Origin: JAMXLO01 sp963832895
Lineage (GTDB): Bacteria; Pseudomonadota; Alphaproteobacteria; Acetobacterales; Acetobacteraceae
Reading direction: 5' to 3'
Assembly (NCBI GenBank): GCA_963832895.1
Contig: CAWHVQ010000015.1
Coordinates: 186,001 to 250,000, forward strand
DNA length: 64,000 nt
Made by a program: the position numbers and the translations under genes. The notes under the pieces are model-generated. The model was not told where the DNA came from, did no database searches, and saw only the letters and a program-made list of their open reading frames with translations. Positions 53,305-61,947 of the stretch are shown piece by piece; within the stretch, counting starts at the first letter, position 1; the number at the start of each line of letters is the position of its first letter.

Positions 53305-54047
53305 GGGAGCCGCCCCGCCGCGCTATCGTCACAGGCGGTGCCAAGGGTATCGGATTGGCGATTGCGCGACGTCTGACGCAGGACGGTGTTACCCTCGCAC
53401 TGCTCGGCCGCGACCGCGATGCTTTGCAGGCCGTTTCCGGTGAACTTAACGCCACATATCAGCTCGCGGACGTGACGGACACCGAGGCGCTCGCCGCCGC
53501 CATCACGCGGCTCGGTCCATGCGACATTCTGGTGAACAATGCCGGTGCAGCCTCATCGCAGCCATTCCTGAAAAGCACGCCGCAGGACTGGACTTCCATG
53601 TTTGCCGTCAACCTCACCGCGACTGTCACTGCATGCCAGGCCGTCCTGCCGCACATGATTGCTCGTGGCTGGGGGCGTGTCGTCAATATTGCCAGCACCG
53701 CTGGTCTGAAGGGCTACGCCTATACCGCGGCGTACAGCGCAGCGAAACATGGTGTGATCGGCCTGACGCGGAGCCTGGCGATGGAATTCGCCCAGACAGG
53801 CGTGACCGTGAACGCCGTGTGTCCCGGCTTCACCGACACCGACCTGGTGCGCCGCGCGACGGATACCATCGCGCAACAGACCGGGCGCAACCAAATAGAA
53901 GCCAGAGCGACGCTGACGCGTTATAATCCCCAGAAGCGGCTAGTGCGGCCTGAGGAGGTCGCCGAGGCTGTTGCGTTCCTATGTCGCGACGCGGCCTCCG
54001 CCATCACCGGCCAGGCGATCGTGGTGGCCGGTGGAGAGGTGACATGA
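53301..54047 (+). CDS. SDR family oxidoreductase
   Basis: A 248-residue short-chain dehydrogenase. The cofactor motif is TGGAKGIGLAIA, followed by NNAGAA, the catalytic Ser in IASTAG and Tyr/Lys in YSAAKHG. The similarity is greatest to 3-hydroxyacyl-CoA/3-ketoacyl reductases and 3-hydroxybutyrate dehydrogenase types. It probably oxidises a hydroxyacyl-CoA made after ring reduction. ATGA overlap on both sides. Confidence 0.9.
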   Translation: MREPPRRAIVTGGAKGIGLAIARRLTQDGVTLALLGRDRDALQAVSGELNATYQLADVTDTEALAAAITRLGPCDILVNNAGAASSQPFLKSTPQDWTSMFAVNLTATVTACQAVLPHMIARGWGRVVNIASTAGLKGYAYTAAYSAAKHGVIGLTRSLAMEFAQTGVTVNAVCPGFTDTDLVRRATDTIAQQTGRNQIEARATLTRYNPQKRLVRPEEVAEAVAFLCRDAASAITGQAIVVAGGEVT

Positions 54048-54448
54048 GCGAGACACTTCGTATCCTGCTGCCTGAAGCATGGCCACGTCCATCAGGTTAC
54101 AGCAATGGCATCGTTGCCCAGGGACCTACCGTGTATCTCGCTGGACAGATCGGATGGGATGCGACAACCGGCCGTGTAGTCGAAGGCATGGCGGCGCAGG
54201 TCGAGCAGGCATTGCGAAACATCGTCGCGGTTCTGGCCGAGGCAAATGCCTCGCCGACCGACATCGCTCGATTGACCTGGTTCGTAACCGACATGGAGCT
54301 GTACAGACTGGAAACAAAAGCGATCGGACAAGGTTATCGTCGCGTCCTCGGCAGGCATTTTCCGGCAATGTCGGTGATTGGCGTTCACTGCCTCGTGGAG
54401 CGTGGTGCGCTGGTGGAAATAGAGGCGACCGCGGTACTGCCGACATGA
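54044..54448 (+). CDS. RidA-family enamine/imine deaminase
   Basis: A 134-residue RidA/YjgF protein with VYLAGQIGWDATTGRVVEG, QVEQALRNIVAVLAEA and the C-terminal VERGALVEIEATAVLP that carries the Arg position used to bind the carboxylate. It hydrolyses enamine/imine intermediates to ketone and ammonium. Set between a ring-attacking oxygenase and an aminobenzoate-type ligase, it fits removal of an amino group as ammonium. Coupled by ATGA overlaps to both neighbours. Confidence 0.88.
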   Translation: MSETLRILLPEAWPRPSGYSNGIVAQGPTVYLAGQIGWDATTGRVVEGMAAQVEQALRNIVAVLAEANASPTDIARLTWFVTDMELYRLETKAIGQGYRRVLGRHFPAMSVIGVHCLVERGALVEIEATAVLPT

Positions 54449-56073
54449 CGACCGGGATAGCCTCCCGCGCTCGTGACAATTTTGCCCGCGACAATCTGCC
54501 GCCGCATGAGCAATGGCCCGACTTGTTGCTGGAAGGGCTGCACTATCCGGATCAGCTCAACTGCGTGGCCGCACTGCTGGATCATCAAATTCTTGCCGGG
54601 AACGGCGCGCGGCCGTGTCTGCACTCGACTGCCGAGACCTGGACCCATGCCGACCTGCACGCGCGCGTGAATCGCATCGCCAACGTGCTGACACGGCAAC
54701 TCGGCATGATCCCTGGCAACCGCGTGCTGCTGCGCGCACCGAACACGCCGATGATGGTCGCTGCCTACCTCGCAGTGATCAAGGCAGGCGCGATCGCGGT
54801 GGCCACGATGCCGCTGCTCCGCGCGGGCGAGCTCCAAACGATCATCGACAAGGCGCGCCTTACGCTCGCGTTGTGCGATCACCGCTTGCTGACTGATCTC
54901 CGGACCGTGCAGCGGACGCAGACCGGGCTGCGCATCATCCCAATGGACGGGGCGGGAGCGGATGATCTGCTGGCAATGATGGCGGACGAATCGGACAGCT
55001 TCTCCGCCTGTCCCACCAGAGCAGACGATGTGTGCCTGATCGCATTCACCTCCGGCACGACCGGTGAGCCGAAGGGCACCATGCACTTTCATCGGGATAT
55101 GCTGGCAACCTGCGACACGTATGGCGCGCAGGTCCTGCGTGCGCGACCTGACGACATTTTTATTGCCAGTCCGCCGATAGCGTTTACCTTCGGCCTTGGT
55201 GCGGCAGTGCTGTTTCCGTTGCGCGTCGGCGCCAGCTCGATCCTTCTTGAGCAGGCGTCCCCCGAACCTCTCCTGGAGGCAATCCGCACCATGCGGCCGA
55301 CGGTATGCTTTACTGCACCAACCGCCTATCGAGCTATGCTGGGCCGGATGCAGCCGGGTGACGTCGGCAGCTTGCGGATCTGCGTCTCCGCTGGCGAGCC
55401 GCTGGCAAAGTCGACATGGGACGCCTGGCATGCGGCAACCGGGATTTCGATCATGGACGGCATCGGCGCCACTGAGATGCTGCACATCTTCATCGGCGCA
55501 CCGGTCGAGCAGATCAGGCCAGGTGCCACCGGCATTCCTGTACCCGGCTATGAGGCGAAGCTGATCGACGAGGACGGCAACGACCTGCCGCGCGGCAGCA
55601 CTGGCCGGCTGGCGGTTCGCGGTCCGACCGGGTGTCGCTATCTCGCCGATGCACGGCAGAGCCAGTATGTCATCAACGGTTGGAATGTCACCGGCGACGC
55701 GTACCATCAGGACCTGGACGGTTATTTCTGGTTTCAGGCGCGCTCGGACGACATGATTCTCTCGTCGGGCTACAACATTTCCGGCCCGGAGGTCGAAGCG
55801 GCACTGTTGACGCATCCTGCGGTCGCGGAATGCGGCGTTGTGGCAGCGCCTGATGCGGCGCGCGGCATGATCGTGAAGGCTTACGTCGTCTTGCGTGACG
55901 CCGACACAGAAGACTCCAAACTGGTGCAGGTTTTGCAGGACCACGTAAAGTCCGCGATAGCACCATACAAATATCCACGCGCGATCGAGTTCGTGCCATC
56001 ACTGCCGCGCGGAGGTACCGGTAAGCTGCAGCGCTTTGTACTTCGCCAACAGGCAGCCGCTGTGCAAGGTTAG
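54445..56073 (+). CDS. Aryl-CoA ligase (2-aminobenzoate-CoA-ligase-like)
   Basis: A 542-residue acyl-adenylate enzyme. The N-terminal phrase ARDNLPPHEQWP and YPDQLNCVAALLD is typical of 2-aminobenzoate-CoA and benzoate-CoA ligases. The AMP-binding P-loop is FTSGTTGEPKGT, the hinge region is near RSDDMILSSGYNISG, and the catalytic Lys is in GGTGKLQRF. It activates an aromatic acid to its CoA ester with ATP, giving the substrate for the first gene. The open frame extends upstream over RidA but the ATG at 54445 (ATGA overlap) is the right start. Confidence 0.9.
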   Translation: MTTGIASRARDNFARDNLPPHEQWPDLLLEGLHYPDQLNCVAALLDHQILAGNGARPCLHSTAETWTHADLHARVNRIANVLTRQLGMIPGNRVLLRAPNTPMMVAAYLAVIKAGAIAVATMPLLRAGELQTIIDKARLTLALCDHRLLTDLRTVQRTQTGLRIIPMDGAGADDLLAMMADESDSFSACPTRADDVCLIAFTSGTTGEPKGTMHFHRDMLATCDTYGAQVLRARPDDIFIASPPIAFTFGLGAAVLFPLRVGASSILLEQASPEPLLEAIRTMRPTVCFTAPTAYRAMLGRMQPGDVGSLRICVSAGEPLAKSTWDAWHAATGISIMDGIGATEMLHIFIGAPVEQIRPGATGIPVPGYEAKLIDEDGNDLPRGSTGRLAVRGPTGCRYLADARQSQYVINGWNVTGDAYHQDLDGYFWFQARSDDMILSSGYNISGPEVEAALLTHPAVAECGVVAAPDAARGMIVKAYVVLRDADTEDSKLVQVLQDHVKSAIAPYKYPRAIEFVPSLPRGGTGKLQRFVLRQQAAAVQG

Positions 56074-56089
56074 ACGGCAGGAGGCATTG

Positions 56090-57796
56090 ATGAGCCAGAC
56101 GGAGACCGTGAATGGGGCGGAAGCCCTGCTCGACCTGTTTCGGACCCAGGGCGCTGACTACATCTTCTGCTCGCCGATCGCCGCATGGGCGCCGTTATGG
56201 GAGGCTCTTGCCAAGCGCAAGGCAACAACCAACATTGAGAGTCCGAAATATCTCAACTGCCGTCATGAGATTCTCGCGGTTGCTCTGGCAGCCGGCTATT
56301 ACAAGGCCACCGGCAGGACGCAGGTGGTATTGCTGCCCACCGGGCTCGGCGTGCTGAATGGCGCCATGGCGATGCGTTCGGCTTTTCACGAACACATCCC
56401 CATGGTGATCGTGTCACCGGACACGGCGTCCCACGGCGCGATGCCCAACCTCGACCCCGGCCCGGAGTGGCCAACGCTCCTGGTGGACCTTTCCGGGCCG
56501 GTGCGCAACAGCGAAACGGTGACGAAATGGGCGAAGGAGGTGAAGATCAGCAGCGACCTTGCCGCTGACGTGCGCCGCGCGTGGTATTTCGCCGAGAGCG
56601 TGCCTCGTGGCCCGACTTTGCTCGGTGTTCCGTTCGATCTCCTGATGAGCCAAACGGAGGTGCCACAAGGGGACAAGACCAAGGCCGCGCAACTCGTCGC
56701 GCCGATCGACAGCCTTCGCGAGGTGGCTGAACTGCTGATGCGGAGCCACGCACCGCTGATCGTAACCGAACACGCTGCGCGCACCGCGCAGGATCAGGCC
56801 GCACTGGTGACTATCGCCGAGGGCATCGGCGCTCCGGTATTCGAATATTGGATGCCGCTGTACTTGAACTTCCCGCGCGCACATCCGCTCTACGCAACCG
56901 ACCCCATCGAGGCGCATCTGAAGGATGCCGACTGCATACTCGTCATCGGCGCCCACGGCCCGTGGCATCCCCAGGAAACCCCACTGCCCGAGGGCTGCAA
57001 GGTCATCCACATCGAGGAGGACCCGCTAAGGCCACGCGCACCCTATTGGGGATTCCGCACTGCTTACTGCATCGCCGGTGATATCAGCAGCAATCTCGCG
57101 CAGCTCGCCGCGCTGGTGCAGGGGCAGCCGCCCACAGCGGCGGTGAAAGGCCGCACGGAACGCTGGCAGGCACACAACGCCATAGGCAAGACCGAGGCGG
57201 CAAAAGAGCGCGAGGCGGTCCGCAACAACGATCGCATTCACGCGGCGTTGCTGTTCGACACACTGCACAGGCTATTGCCCGATCGTTCGGTAATTGTCGA
57301 TGAGATCATTGCACAGGTGCCGGCGATGATCCGGCATCTGTTCCGTGATCGCGATATCGGTCACATCCGCGGCTGGGCAGGCGCGCTCGGCACCGGCATG
57401 CCGACCGCCCTCGGGGTAAAGCTCGCGCGGCCCAACGATGTCGTCGTCTGTGTCATCGGCGACGGCGCGTTCAACTACAATCCCGTGCCGGCTTGCCTGG
57501 GTCTGGCTCAGCAGTATGGTGTGCCAATTCTGGTCGTCATCTGTAACAACCAGGGCTATGTTTCGCAGGAGTGGAATTTGTACAAATATTTCCCCTCCGG
57601 TTATGCGCTGCGCGACAACAACCCGTATGGCCGCGTGATCGAACCAACCCCTGACTACGCCGCAATGGCACCGGCATTCGGCGCGCACGGCGAGTGCGTA
57701 ACCGAACCTGCGCGCCTCGAACAGGCGATCCGCAGCGCCATCGGCGCGGTGGAACAGGGCCACCTCGCCTTGCTGGACGTCCGGCTGGAACCGTGA
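56090..57796 (+). CDS. Thiamine-diphosphate-dependent enzyme, substrate unknown
   Basis: A 568-residue ThDP enzyme of the acetolactate synthase/benzoylformate decarboxylase superfamily. The cofactor-activating Glu is in NCRHEILAVALAAGYY (about residue 60), and the ThDP/Mg motif runs from GDGAFNYNP to VICNN. Start preceded by GGCAGGAGG. It is not a standard IlvB: it lacks the usual IlvB openings and has the atypical region EYWMPLYLNFPRAHP. Carboligation or decarboxylation of a 2-keto acid or a hydroxyacyl-CoA is possible. It lies between the aryl-CoA and hut parts of the operon, so it may link the two. Confidence 0.86.
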   Translation: MSQTETVNGAEALLDLFRTQGADYIFCSPIAAWAPLWEALAKRKATTNIESPKYLNCRHEILAVALAAGYYKATGRTQVVLLPTGLGVLNGAMAMRSAFHEHIPMVIVSPDTASHGAMPNLDPGPEWPTLLVDLSGPVRNSETVTKWAKEVKISSDLAADVRRAWYFAESVPRGPTLLGVPFDLLMSQTEVPQGDKTKAAQLVAPIDSLREVAELLMRSHAPLIVTEHAARTAQDQAALVTIAEGIGAPVFEYWMPLYLNFPRAHPLYATDPIEAHLKDADCILVIGAHGPWHPQETPLPEGCKVIHIEEDPLRPRAPYWGFRTAYCIAGDISSNLAQLAALVQGQPPTAAVKGRTERWQAHNAIGKTEAAKEREAVRNNDRIHAALLFDTLHRLLPDRSVIVDEIIAQVPAMIRHLFRDRDIGHIRGWAGALGTGMPTALGVKLARPNDVVVCVIGDGAFNYNPVPACLGLAQQYGVPILVVICNNQGYVSQEWNLYKYFPSGYALRDNNPYGRVIEPTPDYAAMAPAFGAHGECVTEPARLEQAIRSAIGAVEQGHLALLDVRLEP

Positions 57797-57803
57797 GGCC
57801 GCT

Positions 57804-59339
57804 ATGGCCGACGTTGTGCTGCGGCCCGGTCAGACCAGTTTGGCGGACTGGCGTGCGATCTATCACGGAGCCATCGTAACGCTCGATCCGACTTGCCATA
57901 CAGCCGTAACGGCTGGCGCAAAAGCGGTCGAGGCAATACTCGCGCGCGGCGAGCCGATCTACGGCATCAACACCGGCTTTGGCCGCCTGGCAAACGTGCG
58001 CATCGAACCGGCAGATCTCGCCGCACTCCAACGCAACATCGTGCTGTCGCACGCCGCCGGTGTGGGGGAGCCGATGCCCGCGCCGCTTGTGCGGCTCATG
58101 ATGACGTTGAAACTGGCCAGCCTCGGGCAAGGAGCCTCAGGGGCGCGATTGGCAACAGTGCAGTTCCTGGCTGCGATGTTGTCGCGCGGACTGTTGCCGG
58201 TCGTGCCGACGCAAGGCTCCGTCGGAGCCTCTGGCGATCTCGCGCCACTGGCGCATATGGCAGCAGCGATGATCGGCGCTGGCGAGATCACGTATGCGGC
58301 CCAACGCATACCCGCTGCCGTGGCGCTGTCGCGGGCCGGCATGCAGCCGATTGTGCTTGGGCCCAAAGAAGGCCTTGCTCTGCTGAATGGCACCCAGTTC
58401 TCCACAGCCTACGCGCTCGCTGGATTATTCGAGACGGAAACGCTGCTGCAGGCCAGTCTGATCACGGGGGCGCTCTCCATCGATGCTGCGCGCGGATCAG
58501 ATGCACCGTTCGATCCCCGCATCCACGCACTCCGCGGTCATCGCGGACAGATCGACGTGGCTCGCGCACTGCGCACGTTGATCGCCGGCAGCGCGATCCG
58601 CGCATCGCATCTTACCGGCGACGATCGCGTGCAGGACCCCTATTGCCTGCGCTGCCAGCCGCAGGTTATGGGGGCTGCGCTGGATATCCTTCGTCATGCG
58701 GCTGCGACGTTGCGGGTCGAAGCGAACGGCGTATCGGACAATCCGCTGATCTGCGGCGATCCGCCGGAGGCGTTGTCCGGCGGCAACTTCCACGGCGAGC
58801 CGGTCGCCTTCGCGGCCGACATCATGGCGCTCGCGTTGTGCGAGATCGGCGCCATAGCCGAACGCCGCATCGCAATGCTGATCGATCCGTCGCTGTCGCG
58901 GCTGCCGGCATTCCTGACACCGAGACCGGGATTGAATTCAGGCTTCATGGTGCCGCAGGTCACCGCGGCCGCGCTGGTCGCGGAGAACCGCCAGCGCGCC
59001 ACTCCCGCCAGCGTCGATTCAATTCCGACCTCGGCCAACCAGGAGGATCATGTGTCCATGTCGGCCCATGCGGCGCGCCGGTTGCTGCCGATGGCAGACA
59101 ACGTCGCCGCCGTTATCGGCATAGAATTGCTGGCCGCCGCACAGGGTTGCGACTTTCATGCGCCGCTCAAGTCCAGCGTGATGCTCGAACAGATACGCGC
59201 CCTGGTGCGAGCCGAAGTTCCCCATCTGGAGGAGGATCGCGAGATGGCGCCGGACATCGCCAAGGCGACTGCACTTGTGCGTTCCGGTCGGCTGGCCGAC
59301 GCGGCACAGCAGGCCGGCCTGCCAGGCGTCGCTCAGTAA
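57804..59339 (+). CDS. hutH: Histidine ammonia-lyase
   Basis: A 511-residue member of the MIO aromatic ammonia-lyases. The self-forming MIO prosthetic group comes from Ala-Ser-Gly in GSVGASGDLAPLAH. The loop YGINTGFGRLANV and the C-terminal SANQEDHVSM are those of HutH, more than of PAL or TAL. It removes ammonia from L-histidine to give urocanate. Starts 7 bases after the ThDP gene and is followed by hutU after 12 bases, so it is part of the same operon. Confidence 0.9.
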   Translation: MADVVLRPGQTSLADWRAIYHGAIVTLDPTCHTAVTAGAKAVEAILARGEPIYGINTGFGRLANVRIEPADLAALQRNIVLSHAAGVGEPMPAPLVRLMMTLKLASLGQGASGARLATVQFLAAMLSRGLLPVVPTQGSVGASGDLAPLAHMAAAMIGAGEITYAAQRIPAAVALSRAGMQPIVLGPKEGLALLNGTQFSTAYALAGLFETETLLQASLITGALSIDAARGSDAPFDPRIHALRGHRGQIDVARALRTLIAGSAIRASHLTGDDRVQDPYCLRCQPQVMGAALDILRHAAATLRVEANGVSDNPLICGDPPEALSGGNFHGEPVAFAADIMALALCEIGAIAERRIAMLIDPSLSRLPAFLTPRPGLNSGFMVPQVTAAALVAENRQRATPASVDSIPTSANQEDHVSMSAHAARRLLPMADNVAAVIGIELLAAAQGCDFHAPLKSSVMLEQIRALVRAEVPHLEEDREMAPDIAKATALVRSGRLADAAQQAGLPGVAQ

Positions 59340-59351
59340 ACCGGAGGTGGC

Positions 59352-61025
59352 ATGACACAGATCAGCAATGTCCGAACCGTGCGTGCGCCGCGCGGCACAG
59401 ACATAACCGCGAAGTCGTGGCTTACCGAGGCGCCGCTGCGCATGCTGATGAACAACCTCGATCCCGAAGTGGCGGAGCGACCCGGCGAGCTGATTGTCTA
59501 TGGCGGCATCGGCCGCGCAGCGCGCGACTGGGACAGCTACGATCGCATCGTGGCAACGCTACGCCGGCTGGAGACAGATCAGACCTTGCTGGTGCAGTCG
59601 GGCAAGCCGGTCGGGGTATTCCGCACGCATCCTGACGCGCCACGCGTGCTGATCGCAAATTCCAACCTGGTGCCGCACTGGGCGACATGGGAGCATTTCA
59701 ACGAACTCGATCGCAAAGGCCTGATGATGTTCGGCCAGATGACGGCCGGCTCATGGATCTATATCGGCAGTCAGGGGATCATCCAGGGCACGTATGAGAC
59801 ATTCGTCGAAATTGGCCGGCGGCACTACGGTGGCAATCTCGCTGGACGCTGGATCCTGACCGCGGGTCTGGGCGGCATGGGCGGCGCGCAGCCGCTGGCA
59901 GCGACGATGGCAGGCGCGTCACTGCTGGCAATCGAATGCCAGCCCAGCCGAATCGAGATGCGGCTGCAGACCGGCTATCTGGATACGCAGGCCGCCACGC
60001 TGGATGACGCGTTGGCGGTGATCGACCGGTCATGCCGTGAGCGCAAGCCGGTATCGGTCGGGTTACTGGGGAACGCGGTCGATGTGTTCCCCGAACTTGT
60101 GCGCCGCGGGGTCCGACCGGACGTGGTGACCGATCAAACTTCATCGCACGATCCGGCCAACGGCTATCTCCCGAAGGGATGGACCGTCGCAGAATGGGAA
60201 AGCCGGCGAGAGGCGGCACCGAACGAGGTCGCCGCGGCCGCGCGTGTCTCCATTGCAGAGCACGTGCGCGCGATGCTGGCGTTCCACGCGATGGGTGTGC
60301 CGACGCTGGACTATGGCAACAACATTCGTCAGGTCGCCAAAGATGCAGGCGTGGCCGACGCATTTGCCTTCCCGGGCTTCGTGCCGGCTTACATCCGTCC
60401 GCTGTTTTGTCGTGGCGTCGGCCCATTCCGCTGGGCCGCGCTGTCGGGCGATCCCGAGGACATCTACCGCACCGACAGCAAGGTGAAGGAGCTGTTGCCG
60501 AACCATGCGCATCTGCATCACTGGCTCGACATGGCGCGCTCGCGCATCAGGTTCCAGGGATTGCCTGCGCGCATCTGCTGGGTCGGGCTGGGCGATCGTC
60601 ATCGGCTTGGGCTGGCATTCAACGACATGGTGGCACGCGGTGAACTGAAGGCGCCGATCGTCATCGGCCGCGATCACCTCGACGCCGGCTCTGTCGCATC
60701 ACCAAATCGCGAGACGGAGTCGATGAGGGATGGTTCGGATGCAGTGTCCGACTGGCCGATGCTGAACGCGCTGCTGAACTGCGCGTCGGGCGCCACCTGG
60801 GTGTCGCTGCACCACGGCGGAGGCGTCGGTATGGGTTATTCGCAGCACGCTGGCATGGTCATCGTCTGCGACGGAACTGAAGCGGCCGCGCGACGGATCG
60901 AGCGCGTGCTGTGGAACGACCCGGCGACCGGCGTGATGCGGCACGCCGACGCGGGTTACGATGCGGCGCTCGACTGCGCCCGCGAACACGGGTTGGATCT
61001 ACCGGCGATACTCGGGCCGGCTTGA
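59352..61025 (+). CDS. hutU: Urocanate hydratase
   Basis: A 557-residue urocanase with the NAD+-binding elements VYGGIGRAARDWDSYDRIV and TAGLGGMGGAQPLA, and the conserved Cys/His area around FVPAYIRPLFCRGVGPFRW. The length is normal. It converts urocanate to imidazolone propionate. The ribosome binding site GGAGG precedes the ATG. hutI and hutG, needed to finish the standard route, are not in the window. Confidence 0.95.
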   Translation: MTQISNVRTVRAPRGTDITAKSWLTEAPLRMLMNNLDPEVAERPGELIVYGGIGRAARDWDSYDRIVATLRRLETDQTLLVQSGKPVGVFRTHPDAPRVLIANSNLVPHWATWEHFNELDRKGLMMFGQMTAGSWIYIGSQGIIQGTYETFVEIGRRHYGGNLAGRWILTAGLGGMGGAQPLAATMAGASLLAIECQPSRIEMRLQTGYLDTQAATLDDALAVIDRSCRERKPVSVGLLGNAVDVFPELVRRGVRPDVVTDQTSSHDPANGYLPKGWTVAEWESRREAAPNEVAAAARVSIAEHVRAMLAFHAMGVPTLDYGNNIRQVAKDAGVADAFAFPGFVPAYIRPLFCRGVGPFRWAALSGDPEDIYRTDSKVKELLPNHAHLHHWLDMARSRIRFQGLPARICWVGLGDRHRLGLAFNDMVARGELKAPIVIGRDHLDAGSVASPNRETESMRDGSDAVSDWPMLNALLNCASGATWVSLHHGGGVGMGYSQHAGMVIVCDGTEAAARRIERVLWNDPATGVMRHADAGYDAALDCAREHGLDLPAILGPA

Positions 61026-61036
61026 CCCACCCGTTG

Positions 61037-61936
61037 CTACAGCGCGTCCGCCACCGCGTCACGATATGCGCGCAGGGCCGCCAGGTGATCGGCCGGCTTC
61101 CGTCCCGCGATACGATGGTGGTGACGCCGGTTGAACGTGGTCGTCAGCGCGATGTGTGTGGCACCGGCCGACTTCCAGAAGGCCACCTCCTTGCGCCAGT
61201 CAGCCGGTGTGCCGGAGCCACACGACGTCCATACCTCGATGCCGATCGCCTGCGGATCGCGGCCCTCGGCGCGCGTCAGGCCACGCAGCTTCTCGAACAC
61301 ATCGATGGCACTTTGGTCGGGCGCATAGGCGTTCGGCATCCAGCCGTCGCCCCACTTCGCGATGCGCGTCAGCGTCGCGTCGTGATGGCCGCCGAACCAC
61401 ACCGGCACGCGACCTGACGCTGGCCGCGGATTGATCCCGGCGTCGTCGATCGTGTGATAGCGCCGCTTGAACGTGACATGATCCTCAGCCCACAGCGCCT
61501 GCATCACCTGGACCTGCTCCTCCGAGCGCCGGCCTCGATTGCGAAAGTTCTCGTTGAGGCCAAGGAACTCCACCTCGTTCCAGCCGACGCCGATGCCGAG
61601 ACGAAAACGCCCACCGCACAACACGTCCAGCGACGCCGCCTGCTTCGCCACCAACACGGTCTGCCGCTGCGGCAGGATCAGCACGCCGGTGGAGAAGCCA
61701 AGCTTGCTGGTACAACCTGCGAGAAAGCCGAGCAGCACGAACGGATCGTGGAACAGGTCCTTCGAGGTGTTGCGGCTGTGATCCCAGTCGGGACGGGAGG
61801 CCGCGTTCACGCCCAGCACATGGTCGGGCGCCTCCAGGAAGTCGTAGCCCATCGCCTCCACCGCCTGGGCATAGTCGCGCACCACGGCCGGATCGCCACC
61901 GATGTCGCCAAGCGGAATGAGTGCGCCGAGTTCCAT
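61037..61936 (-). CDS. LLM-class (F420-type) oxidoreductase
   Basis: A 299-residue luciferase-like protein with GVLILPQRQTVLVAKQ and FRLGIGVGWNEVEF, the hallmarks of the family often annotated as F420-dependent. Whether this organism makes F420 cannot be judged here; FMN use is possible. It converges on hutU with 11 bases between the stops, and is the last of four minus-strand genes. Confidence 0.85.
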   Translation of the reverse strand: MELGALIPLGDIGGDPAVVRDYAQAVEAMGYDFLEAPDHVLGVNAASRPDWDHSRNTSKDLFHDPFVLLGFLAGCTSKLGFSTGVLILPQRQTVLVAKQAASLDVLCGGRFRLGIGVGWNEVEFLGLNENFRNRGRRSEEQVQVMQALWAEDHVTFKRRYHTIDDAGINPRPASGRVPVWFGGHHDATLTRIAKWGDGWMPNAYAPDQSAIDVFEKLRGLTRAEGRDPQAIGIEVWTSCGSGTPADWRKEVAFWKSAGATHIALTTTFNRRHHHRIAGRKPADHLAALRAYRDAVADAL

Positions 61937-61947
61937 CTGCCTGCTCC

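Noticed and set aside
57804..59339. Phenylalanine or tyrosine ammonia-lyase instead of HutH
   Set aside because: The SANQEDHVSM region and direct pairing with urocanate hydratase point to histidine.
57893..59635. 580-codon plus-strand ORF shifted against hutH
   Set aside because: Runs in another frame of hutH and into hutU; Arg/Ser-rich composition shows a shadow.
57804..61025. Ergothioneine or hercynine breakdown by HutH/HutU paralogues
   Set aside because: HutH keeps the MIO-forming Ala-Ser-Gly and the normal HutH loops; nothing specific to trimethylated substrates was seen.
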